From assembly GCF_027580225.2 (NCBI RefSeq), contig NC_073354.2, positions 27,796,001-27,860,000 of the forward strand: 64,000 bases of DNA. Direction: 5' to 3'. A model generated the notes under the pieces. The model saw nothing but the letters and a program-made list of their open reading frames with translations, had not been told where the DNA came from and did no database searches. The DNA is from Misgurnus anguillicaudatus. Taxonomy: Eukaryota; Chordata; Actinopteri; Cypriniformes; Cobitidae. The first letter of the stretch is position 1. Every line of letters starts with the position of its first letter. The translations under genes and the position numbers were made by a program. Below, piece by piece: positions 27,313 to 35,560 of this stretch.

Positions 27313-28313
27313 ATTAAATGTTAAACTAGTGATGTTTCTTTACATTTCCTATAGATGGTTTCATCGTGTGGTGACGCGATTACGCATCTGGTCGGAACTT
27401 TACTTCTGGTTTCATTTTTTTAATGGTCTGACTATTTGCTAAACTGAACTCTTGAACAAATACCTCGTTGAAAATAACAAATGTTTTGGTTTCCTAGGTA
27501 ATCTATGTGTTGTTTATGACTTTGTTTTTATTTATTCTTAAAGGATAATTCCGGTATTTAACACTTTGAGTCTCATTTCTGGTTTGTTTTGGATGAACCA
27601 CAGTGATGGACACCGAAATCCCGACAATGGGTCGCGTCCCGACCCCCCGACTCATCCAGAAGCGTCTCCCGACTGCCCCAGAATGGAAGTCAATGGCCAT
27701 GCACAAACATGTCATCAAAACAACACTTAACGTTCATTTTCAAAACTGTGCTACTCACTGAGTGGTTCGTGGTGTTCGTTGATGATGATTAAAAACAAGT
27801 TGTGTAGCGAAATACAGTTTCTGTCGTGTTTTATTTGGCATTTTGTAAAATTCCATTGACTTCTCTTGAAAGACTGTTTGCTCGCTGATATATCACTCCG
27901 CCGCCGGGAAACAGAAAAGGGCCTGTTTGTTTACATGAGGTTGTAGTTTTTTCGCTCGGTTTCTCTCAGAAGAATTTTTTCCCATATTTGTAGGGCTGGA
28001 CCAGAATATTCGAATATTAGTTCCGTGGGTTGACATTCGATTTTCAGTTTTGAGATTCGAATATATATATATAAATATTTTACAGCGTTAATGCAGAGCT
28101 TTTGCCAAGCAGGAAGTGCGCTTCACGCTCCCGCTCTATAGGTGGCGCAGACAGACCAACATCCATAGCCAACAGCCACCAAACAGCACCAGTGTGGAAG
28201 AGATCGCCTTGAACGTAAAGCGCGCTTCCTGCTTTGGCATTTACGCTAATAGTGTTGTAAATAACGTTCAGTTTCTTGCAAAAACTGATTGTTCCCTTTC
28301 AGTCGGTCACTAC

Positions 28314-28476
28314 GACGTCACGTCGTGACCGACGAATTGGGAGCTCGCTTAGAGAGACCAATCTGCTTCGAATACTACTAAAACGCCAATGAACTTGGCA
28401 TTGAGATATTTGCATAATGCTGGCGCCGCCCCGCCAGGTGCGTATATAAGACACACGCGCAAATAGGGAAACCAGC
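28314..28476 (+). repeat. DIRS-1 left inverted terminal repeat
   Basis: 163 bp, complementary to 34304-34466 with two transitions. The outer 23 bp (GTTCCCTTTCAGTCGG...) are unique to this end. Confidence 0.93.
28443..28450 (+). promoter_or_regulatory. TATA box in DIRS-1 left ITR
   Basis: TATATAAG, followed by AGACACACGCGC. Placed to start transcription near 28475, upstream of ORF1. The mirrored copy at 34330-34337 faces inward on the minus strand. Confidence 0.6.
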
Positions 28477-28769
28477 CCCCTATCGCTTCGAAAGCCGGCA
28501 GTATCTGCTACTGAGAAGCTACTTCACTCTGTTGGGATCGATTGCGGAAGTTGGTTGGACTGGCAGTACCACAGCGGACGCCTCGCAGTATTCCACAGGC
28601 TCTGCATCTTTTTTGTTTGTTTGAGTTTAGTGTGTGCGTTGCCTTCCCTGTGCGCATCATCAACTGAGCATCTGAGTGAATTTCCCTAAAAGAGTGATAC
28701 GAGAGAGCTTTGTGCCTTGTTAAAGGCAGCCACTCTCTCGTATATCCGGACATTAGCGTCCTTTTCAGG

Positions 28770-30218
28770 ATGGCTTTTCGTCCGTGCGATCTTGGATGCG
28801 GGAAGTATATGGGTCCGAAGGACGGTCACGAGCGTTGTCTTTCGTGCTTGGGCATCGAGCACGCTGAGGCAGCGTTCGCTGGGGGTAAGTGTTCTCACTG
28901 CGAGAACATGTCCCTTGTGGATTTGCGGAGACGGTTGTCTTTCCTCCGGGAAAAACGCAACCCACGTCCGACGAGCTCTGATCGCCGCCACGGTGCGGCT
29001 GTGAAGCTCTCGAAGGATGATCTCCGCATCACTGTGCTGAACCGGGCAGGGGATTCGTCCTCTGCCTCTCAGCCTCCTCATCCACAGCCGGTTGATGCGC
29101 CGATGGAAACTTCAGAGTCGTGTTCTACGATGTCTGTTGGATCTGTCGTGCCTCCCTCCGGGTCCACGGAGACCGCAGCATCCGAGGGTGGGCCCTCTAC
29201 CTCTGAGGATCTGGATGTCCTCCCCCCTTCCGGACGGGTCGTGACGCCGGATTTCGATCCAGAGATGGTGGCCGTGCTCTCTCGAGCGGCGGAGACCGTC
29301 GGGTTGGAGTGGGTTCACCCCCCACAGCCCGAACCGTCCCGCCTGGATGATTGGTTCTTTGGAGCTGCCCGGGTTTCACAACCCTCTCCGCCGGTACCTT
29401 TCTTCCCCGAGGTGCACGAGGAGCTGACCAGGACCTGGAGGTCGCCGTATTCTACCCGTTTACGGCCGTTTCAGCCCTCCCCCCTCACCTCCCTCACCGA
29501 TGGAGCCGCTAAGGGCTATACGGGAATCCCCCCCGTGGAGCGTGCGGTTGTGATGCAATTGTGTCCGGCCACCGCTTCCACCTGGAAGGATCGCCCAGCC
29601 CTCCCCTCCCGTGCTTGCAGACAGTCTTCCGGTTTAACGGGGGCTGCCTATCATGCATGTGGAGAGGCGGCTTCAGCCCTGCACGCTATGGCGTTGCTGC
29701 AGGTCCACCAGGCCAAGGCCTTGAGAGATCTGCACGAGGGAGGACACGACTCGCCTGTGCTTTCGGAGCTCCGGGCCGCTACGGATCTGGCCCTCCGTGC
29801 TACGAAGGTCACGGCACAGGCGATCGGTCGTGCGATGTCCACGATGGTGGTCCAGGAACGCCATCTGTGGCTCTGTCTGGCCGACATGTCGGATGCAGAG
29901 AAGAACAAGTTCTTGGATGCGCCCGTGTCCCAGGCAGGCCTGTTCGGCGAGTCGGTGGAGTCGTTTGCCCAGCAGTTCTCCGCCGCCCAGAAGCAGACGG
30001 AAGCGATCGCTCAGATCATGCCCCGGCGCAAGCGACCTGCATCTCGCCCCCCAGCGCCGGCGGCCCCGTCTGCTCCTCGCCGAGGGCGCCCTCCGGCGGC
30101 TGCCTCCGCCCCCCCCGCTAGAACGTCTTCTAGACCACGGAGAGGGAACAGCCGTCGGCAGCCCGCCCCGCCCGCACCACCCGCTTCCCGTGGCAAACGG
30201 AAATCGAAGCGGCCCTGA
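28770..30218 (+). CDS. DIRS ORF1, gag-like protein
   Basis: 482 residues from the ATG at 28770; the frame is open a further 20 codons upstream without an ATG. The N-terminus has a metal-binding-like cluster: C6, C10, H20, C23, C26, then C41-x2-C44 (FRPCDLGCGKYM..GHERCLSC, GGKCSHC). It is followed by a short coiled-coil-prone segment (LVDLRRRLSFLREKR), an acidic Ser/Pro-rich middle, and a helical core (about residues 250-410, with AAYHACGEAASALHAMALLQ). The C-terminal tail of about 80 residues is extremely Arg/Pro/Ala-rich and likely binds nucleic acid. By position and layout it is the DIRS gag-like ORF, expected to package element RNA. The RT frame overlaps its 3' part. Confidence 0.85.
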   Translation: MAFRPCDLGCGKYMGPKDGHERCLSCLGIEHAEAAFAGGKCSHCENMSLVDLRRRLSFLREKRNPRPTSSDRRHGAAVKLSKDDLRITVLNRAGDSSSASQPPHPQPVDAPMETSESCSTMSVGSVVPPSGSTETAASEGGPSTSEDLDVLPPSGRVVTPDFDPEMVAVLSRAAETVGLEWVHPPQPEPSRLDDWFFGAARVSQPSPPVPFFPEVHEELTRTWRSPYSTRLRPFQPSPLTSLTDGAAKGYTGIPPVERAVVMQLCPATASTWKDRPALPSRACRQSSGLTGAAYHACGEAASALHAMALLQVHQAKALRDLHEGGHDSPVLSELRAATDLALRATKVTAQAIGRAMSTMVVQERHLWLCLADMSDAEKNKFLDAPVSQAGLFGESVESFAQQFSAAQKQTEAIAQIMPRRKRPASRPPAPAAPSAPRRGRPPAAASAPPARTSSRPRRGNSRRQPAPPAPPASRGKRKSKRP

Positions 30219-30219
30219 G

Positions 30220-32571
30220 ACGGGCGACCTGGAGTTGGATGGGATCACTCTACGGGAGACGGTGACGGCACCGCTCCTTCCACCGGTAGAGGGCCGGGTG
30301 GAAAATCTTTTGTTTCGTTTTGTTTCTGTTCCGCCGGCTTCTCAGCCGGCACCCACAAAACCACAAAAAGAGTGCATTCCTATTCCTTCTCCAGGTCTCC
30401 AGAGGATCGAGAGAGATGTGAGCGGGCAGTCAGATGCTCTTCCTCCCTCTCCTCTGTCGCCAGTGGGTGTTCTGAGGAGTTCGAGCTCTCCCCTTCGGAG
30501 ACCGGACCACCAGCAACCCCTTCGGAGTCTGCGTCCTCAGCTGAGGAGACCGGACGACCGTTTACCTCAGCGGGCTCAGGTCAGTGTCACACACACACAT
30601 ACTGTAGATGCTTATGCTGTCACGGCAGACGCACCGGCAGTCCCGCCTGTCCCGCCTCGCTGCCCCGCCGCGGGTACACCGGTAGTGCCGTTAATTCCTC
30701 TCGTACGGTCCCTGGGGGCTTGGCTTCAGCTTCCCAGTCCGTCTCGTTGGGTTTTACGCACGATCCGCCTCGGTTACGAAATTCAATTCAATCGGCACAC
30801 TCCCAAATTTGCGGGCATACGTTTCACCGCGGTGAAAGCGTCCGTTGCACATGTACTGCGTGCAGAGGTCGAAGTCCTGCTGGCGAAGGACGCGATCGAG
30901 CCGATCCCTCTTACCGAGATGAGATCGGGTTTTTACAGCCCGTATTTCATAGTACCCAAGAAAGGCGGCGGGTTACGACCGATTTTGGATTTGCGTGTCC
31001 TGAACAAATCTCTTCAGAAGAGGTCTTTCAGGATGATTACACCGAAACAAATTTTCAGTGCAATACGCCCCCAAGATTGGTTTGCAGCGATAGACCTGAA
31101 AGACGCGTACTTTCATGTGTCCATTCTCCCTCGTCACCGACCGTTTATCCGGTTTGCGTTCGAAGGGCGGGCATATCAATACAAAGTACTACCGTTCGGG
31201 CTGTCTCTCTCTCCCCGTGTGTTCACGAAAGTGGTAGAGGCGGCGTTAAAGCCCCTCAGAGAGAGCGGTGTTCGCATTCTGGCTTACCTCGACGATTGGC
31301 TTATAATAGCGCATTCTCGGCGGACGCTGTGCGAACACAGAGATCTAACACTTCAACATCTCGCCCGTTTGGGTCTTCGGGTCAACTGGGAAAAGAGCAA
31401 ACTTTGCCCCACGCAGAGGATCTCTTTTCTCGGTATGGAACTGGACTCGATCGATTTATCGGCGCGTTTAACAGAAGAGCGCGTCCAATCAATTCTGACT
31501 TGCCTCGGTTCATTCCGAGGGAAGAATGCGGTCCCTCTGAAACAATTTCAGAGACTCCTGGGGCGTATGGCAGCAGCAGCGGCCGTGACACCGCTCGGGC
31601 TGCTCCATATGAGACCGCTTCAGCGTTGGCTTCACGATCGAGTCCCGAGGAGAGCGTGGCGCGCTGGCATCCATCGTGTAACCATTACACCTGCGTGTCG
31701 CCTAACATTCCCCCCGTGGTCAGACCCCGCGTTTCTCAGGGCCGGCGTGTCCATGAGACAGGTCTCCCGGCATGCTGTTGTGCATACAGATGCCTCCGAC
31801 ACGGGCTGGGGAGCCACGTACGACGAGCTCACGGCTTCGGGGGTGTGGACAGCACCCCAGTTGCATTGGCATATCAATTGCCGCGAGTTATGGGCAGTAT
31901 ATCTGGGACTCGTACGCTTCGCTCAGGAGCTGCGAGGGAAGGATGTACTAGTGCGCTCAGACAACACTGCGACCGTAGCGTATATCAACCGTCAAGGCGG
32001 TTTGCGCTCTCGTCACCTGTCGCATCTCGCTCGTCATCTCCTCCTTTGGAGTCAGAAGCATCTGAGGTCCCTTCGTGCCATTTACATACCGGGCTCGCTC
32101 AATACAGCAGCAGACGCGCTTTCCCGAGCAGCGCGCCCCGGCGAATGGCGACTCCACCCCCAGACGGTCCAGCTGATTTGGAGGAAATTCGGTCGAGCGC
32201 AGATAGACCTATTTGCGTCACCGAACAATACCCATTGTCGCCTGTTTTATTCACTAACCGAGAGAAAAATCTGTGTGGATGCACTGGCACACAGCTGGCT
32301 GCGGGGCCTGCGCCAATATGCGTTCCCCCCAGTGAGTTTAATAGCACAGATACTGTGCAAAGTCAGGCAGGACGAGGAGAGCCTTTTAATGATCGCCCCA
32401 TATTGGACGACCAGGAATTGGTTTCCGGAACTAATGCTCCTCGCGACAGCCCCTCCCTGGCGGATTCCCCTGAGGAAGGACCTTCTTTCTCAGGGAGGGG
32501 GCACATTATGGCACCCGCGCCCCGACCTGTGGGATCTCCACGTTTGGTCGTTGAGCGCGCGCAAGGTTTAA
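30220..32571 (+). CDS. DIRS ORF2, reverse transcriptase-RNase H
   Basis: This frame is open from before 29797 (a GTG there) to 32571, but no ATG precedes the RT domain after ORF1 ends. Start is therefore uncertain; it may be reached from ORF1 by re-initiation or frameshifting. The RT domain (about 30760-31460) has GLRPILDLRVLN, WFAAIDLKDAYFHV, PFGLSLSPRVF, the catalytic YLDDW (tyrosine codon at 31285) and SFLGMELDS. The RNase H domain (about 31770-32130) has VVHTDASDTGWG, INCRELWAVYLGL, VRSDNTATVAYIN and NTAADALSR, giving the expected D-E-D-D set. Function: copying element RNA and removing the RNA strand. The domain order RT-RH without an integrase is diagnostic of DIRS. The C-terminus overlaps the recombinase frame by 64 bp. 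Confidence 0.92.
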   Translation, partial: TGDLELDGITLRETVTAPLLPPVEGRVENLLFRFVSVPPASQPAPTKPQKECIPIPSPGLQRIERDVSGQSDALPPSPLSPVGVLRSSSSPLRRPDHQQPLRSLRPQLRRPDDRLPQRAQVSVTHTHTVDAYAVTADAPAVPPVPPRCPAAGTPVVPLIPLVRSLGAWLQLPSPSRWVLRTIRLGYEIQFNRHTPKFAGIRFTAVKASVAHVLRAEVEVLLAKDAIEPIPLTEMRSGFYSPYFIVPKKGGGLRPILDLRVLNKSLQKRSFRMITPKQIFSAIRPQDWFAAIDLKDAYFHVSILPRHRPFIRFAFEGRAYQYKVLPFGLSLSPRVFTKVVEAALKPLRESGVRILAYLDDWLIIAHSRRTLCEHRDLTLQHLARLGLRVNWEKSKLCPTQRISFLGMELDSIDLSARLTEERVQSILTCLGSFRGKNAVPLKQFQRLLGRMAAAAAVTPLGLLHMRPLQRWLHDRVPRRAWRAGIHRVTITPACRLTFPPWSDPAFLRAGVSMRQVSRHAVVHTDASDTGWGATYDELTASGVWTAPQLHWHINCRELWAVYLGLVRFAQELRGKDVLVRSDNTATVAYINRQGGLRSRHLSHLARHLLLWSQKHLRSLRAIYIPGSLNTAADALSRAARPGEWRLHPQTVQLIWRKFGRAQIDLFASPNNTHCRLFYSLTERKICVDALAHSWLRGLRQYAFPPVSLIAQILCKVRQDEESLLMIAPYWTTRNWFPELMLLATAPPWRIPLRKDLLSQGGGTLWHPRPDLWDLHVWSLSARKV

Positions 32572-33626
32572 GTGATTTACCCCAAGCGGTATCTAACACT
32601 ATTGACGCGGCACGAGCTCCGTCTACGAGACGGGCTTACGCGTTAAAATGGAACCTTTTCGTCACCTGGTGCTCTTCGCAACGCGAGGACCCCAGAGAAT
32701 GCCCTATTAACATTGTGCTTTTATATCTTCAACATAGGTTAGATGGTAGGCTGTCACCGTCCACTATTAAAGTTGATATCGCCGCTATATCTGCGCATCA
32801 CTCACTTATTAACGGCAGATCAGTGGGCCAGCATGATTTGGTTGTTAGATTCCTGAGAGGCGCTCGCAGGCTAAACCCCTCGCGCCCTCCTTCTATTCCT
32901 CCCTGGGACCTGTCCATGGTGCTGAAAGCGCTACAGAGTCCTCCGTTCGAGCCTTTGCAGTCTGCGAGTCTGAAGCTTCTATCCATGAAGGCTTTGACCC
33001 TACTAGCATTGGCTTCGGTGAAGAGAATAGGGGATTTACATGCATTCTCTGTTGACGATTCGTGCCTTCAGTTTGGTCCTTCTGTCTCGAGCGTGACCTT
33101 GAGACCCAGACCAGGCTACGTGCCCAAAGTTCCCACTACTCCCTTCAGAGATCAAGTGGTGAGCTTGCAAGCATTGCCTTTGGAGCAGGCAAACCCAACC
33201 GAGGCTTTGTTGTGCCCCGTACGCGCACTGCGATTCTACGTGGACCGCACACAAAGCTTCAGGACCTCAGACCAGCTCTTTGTTTGTTATGGTGGCCAGC
33301 AGAAAGGGAAAGCTGTCACTAAGCAGAGGATGTCTCATTGGATAGTTGATACTATCGCCCTGGCTTACAATTTACAGGGCATTCCTTGCCCCTTTAATTT
33401 GAGAGCGCACTCCACTCGGAGTGTTGCCTCATCTTGGGCATTAGCTCGTGGTTCCTCGCTAACAGACATCTGTAGAGCTGCTGGTTGGGCGACACCTAAT
33501 ACGTTCATTAGATTCTACAATGTTCGTATCGAGCCTGTATCCTCTCGTGTTCTGTCCTCTCCAGGGAGGACACGGAGAGCAGACTCGCAAGTCGGCTTGC
33601 AGCCTCCGACTGAGGCTCCAAATTGA
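32508..33626 (+). CDS. DIRS ORF3, tyrosine recombinase
   Basis: 372 residues from the ATG at 32508, overlapping ORF2 by 64 bp in another frame. An N-terminal core-binding SAM-like region (TRRAYALKWNLFVTWC ... PSTIKVDIAAISAHH) is followed by the catalytic domain: R173 (SVKRIGDLHAF), H301 and R304 (LRAHSTRSVAS), W327 (AAGWATPNTF) and the nucleophile Y337 (FIRFYNV). All residues of the R-H-R-W-Y set are present, so the enzyme may be active. In DIRS elements it integrates the circular DNA copy. The same frame is open without a stop back to 30372, through the entire RT domain, giving 1,084 codons in total; whether anything upstream of 32508 is translated is unknown. Confidence 0.93.
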   Translation: MAPAPRPVGSPRLVVERAQGLSDLPQAVSNTIDAARAPSTRRAYALKWNLFVTWCSSQREDPRECPINIVLLYLQHRLDGRLSPSTIKVDIAAISAHHSLINGRSVGQHDLVVRFLRGARRLNPSRPPSIPPWDLSMVLKALQSPPFEPLQSASLKLLSMKALTLLALASVKRIGDLHAFSVDDSCLQFGPSVSSVTLRPRPGYVPKVPTTPFRDQVVSLQALPLEQANPTEALLCPVRALRFYVDRTQSFRTSDQLFVCYGGQQKGKAVTKQRMSHWIVDTIALAYNLQGIPCPFNLRAHSTRSVASSWALARGSSLTDICRAAGWATPNTFIRFYNVRIEPVSSRVLSSPGRTRRADSQVGLQPPTEAPN

Positions 33627-34130
33627 GTTTCAGTATGGAAGGCTAACAGAGCAAAAATGCGTAATGGTTTGATTTGCTCTCTCCACTGCCTTGACAGCCT
33701 TTGTTGCGGAGCATTGGCTGTCAGCCTTTCACTAGTTGTATTCTTACGAACCTACGTGTTTGGCCAGGGCCCCACATTGTGTCCCAACGGGTTCCTTTGT
33801 GAGTATTATTCCGTGGGGTTAATCCTACCAGCCCACGTTTCCCTTAGCAGAGCACTGCTTTGCTTACACAGCCACGGCTGTCATTTATACCTCAACTACG
33901 GTTGACTTTCGTCCACCATTAGCCCTTAACGGGGCGGTGGCTTCCGCAGCGTCCCTATACCGCTCAGATAGGGCGCTTCCCAGTCGCTGGCACTACTGTG
34001 GGGTTAAAGGAACATCTAGTGCCCGGCCTTCTGCCTTGAAACCTAATTCTCCTATCCTTAAGTGGAACCGGAGGGCTTTAAGCAGACACTGGAAGAGGTC
34101 AGCCCCTAGTGGCGTTTTAGTAGGGTTTAC
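33627..34130 (+). other. DIRS-1 3' non-coding region
   Basis: Between the recombinase stop and the internal complementary region. Small frames (33657-33905, 33937-34152) lack domains. Contains GGCGTTTTAGTAG, an echo of the ITR. Confidence 0.6.
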
Positions 34131-34233
34131 CAATTCGTCGGTAACGACGTGACGTCGTAGTGACCGACTGAAAGGGAACGTCTCGGTTACGGATGTAACC
34201 CTCGTTCCCTGAAGGAGGGAACGGTGACGCCAC
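34131..34233 (+). repeat. DIRS-1 internal complementary region (ICR)
   Basis: The first part (34131-34179) is the reverse complement of the left tip 28291-28338 with one difference. The next part (34179-34224) is the reverse complement of the right tip down from 34513. One base is shared at the join (GGGAAC/GTCTCGG). This is the template used to restore both ends and mirrors the circle junction. Confidence 0.93.
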
Positions 34234-34303
34234 GCCCCGTCGCCACAGGTGATGCCACCTGCTGTTTATTCCGGTCAACTTCCGGCTTTCTCAGCGAACA
34301 GAA

Positions 34304-34466
34304 GCTGATTTCCCTATTTGCACGTGTGTCTTATATACGCACCTGGCGGGGCGGCGCCAGCATTATGCAAATATCTCAATGCCAAGTTCATTGGCGTTTT
34401 AGTAGTATTCGAAGCAGATTGGTCTCTCTAAGCGAGCTCCCAATTCGTCGGTCACGACGTGACGTC
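34304..34466 (-). repeat. DIRS-1 right inverted terminal repeat
   Basis: Complement of 28314-28476. The outer tip beyond it contains GTTCCCTCCTTCAGGGAACG and ends GTAACCGAGACG. Confidence 0.93.
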
Positions 34467-35560
34467 TCCGTTCCCTCCTTCAGGGAACGAGGGTTACATC
34501 CGTAACCGAGACGATTTGCTTCACAAGACGTCAATAATGTCACACGGAGTTATGGGGGATTACTGTTGTATTGGATATATATGCTATAGCTCTTAAAGTG
34601 TGCGGATCTGTTGACTTGCATGGCGGAGCACCGGGGTTTCTGCAAAATATCATCTTTATTGTTCTGCTGATGAAAAAAACATATTGGATGGTGTAAGTGT
34701 TAAAAATAAACTTGATTTTGAAAGTATGCTACCGTTTTATTACAGTTTGTTGGACTACGTTCATTCATGCTTCAGACTCAAATATAGAACGGAAGTATAT
34801 ACGCGGTTGTGAGGTATCTGAAAAAATAGTTCCACTATAGCAAATAACACGGATTGAAATCATATATTGCGCCAATATATTTGTTTTTAATCATCAACGA
34901 ACACCACGAACCACTCGGTGAGTAGTACAGTTTTGAAAAAGAACGTTAAGTGTTGTTTTAATGACATGTTTGTGCATGGCCACTGACTTCCATTCTGAAG
35001 CAGCCAAGAGATGCTTCTAAATGAGTCGAAAAGTCAAGACTCGACCCATTGTCAAAATTTCTGTGTCCATCACTGTAGTTCATCCAAAACAAACCAGAAA
35101 TGAGACTCAAAGTGTTAAATACCGGAATTATCCTTTAACAGAGTTCACTGGAAGTAACGTATTGACCAAAAAAGCTTTTACTGATTGCCGATAGTGTGAA
35201 AAAATGCTTTAATCAACTGATACTGAAATATCTCTAATAAATACCAATGTGAAAACCCAAAAGCTTATCCAAAACCAGCAAGCCAGACCAGCCAAGAATG
35301 TTTTATATTTAGACTGATAAGATAGGACAAAAGTTAAATAAAGCCCAATTTATGGTCTCACGTAGGATCTACGCCGTAGCTATGCGTAGTCTGATGTGCA
35401 CCTCTGCAAAAAAGTGACAGCGGGTCCGTCGTACGCGTTGTGCGGGTCCGTCATGTAAAAAAAAATCGCATTTCCGCTTTGGCGGTAAAAACAAAGATTC
35501 AAGTTGAGGAGTTATAAACTGCAACAAAATTCGCTGTCCATTTACCTCCATCACAGCTGA

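Larger units (their letters stand above)
28291..34513 (+). mobile_element. DIRS-type tyrosine-recombinase retrotransposon, complete
   Basis: A 6,223-bp element with inverted terminal repeats (28314-28476 and 34304-34466, two differences, both C/T), unequal outer tips, and an internal complementary region at 34131-34233 that fuses the complements of both tips. It has three frames: gag-like, RT-RNase H and tyrosine recombinase. This is the hallmark DIRS design, which replicates through a circular DNA intermediate and integrates without target duplication. GATT borders the element on both sides. All three domains are uninterrupted, suggesting a recent insertion. Confidence 0.95.
27542..35134. 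mobile_element. TTAA-type element with about 250-300-bp TIRs, host of DIRS-1
   Basis: TTAA at 27538-27541 and 35135-35138. Ends AGGATAATTCCGGTATTTAA and complement. The terminal repeats continue through GAGTCTCATTTCTGGTTTG, CATGCACAAACATGTCAT and GTGGTTCGTGGTGTTCG. The interior holds an ATTCGAATATT-rich piece (about 27990-28080) and the 6.2-kb DIRS insertion. Without the latter it would be about 1.4 kb and non-coding. Confidence 0.85.
25437..35236. mobile_element. Outer hAT-like element of a nested cluster
   Basis: The ends TAGAGATTCATTG and the complement of TAGAGATATTTCAG (with CCGATACTGATA versus CAGTATCAG further in) are flanked by ATAAATAC at 25429-25436 and again at 35237-35244, a perfect 8-bp duplication. 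All items from the LINE remnant to the DIRS element lie inside. Without the insertions the element would be roughly 1 kb and non-coding. Confidence 0.8.

Noticed and set aside
29561..30121. 186-codon plus frame inside ORF1
   Set aside because: Third-frame shadow without motif; neither gag-like nor RT.
29673..30248. Minus-strand frames across DIRS ORF1
   Set aside because: Antisense shadows of a GC-rich coding region.
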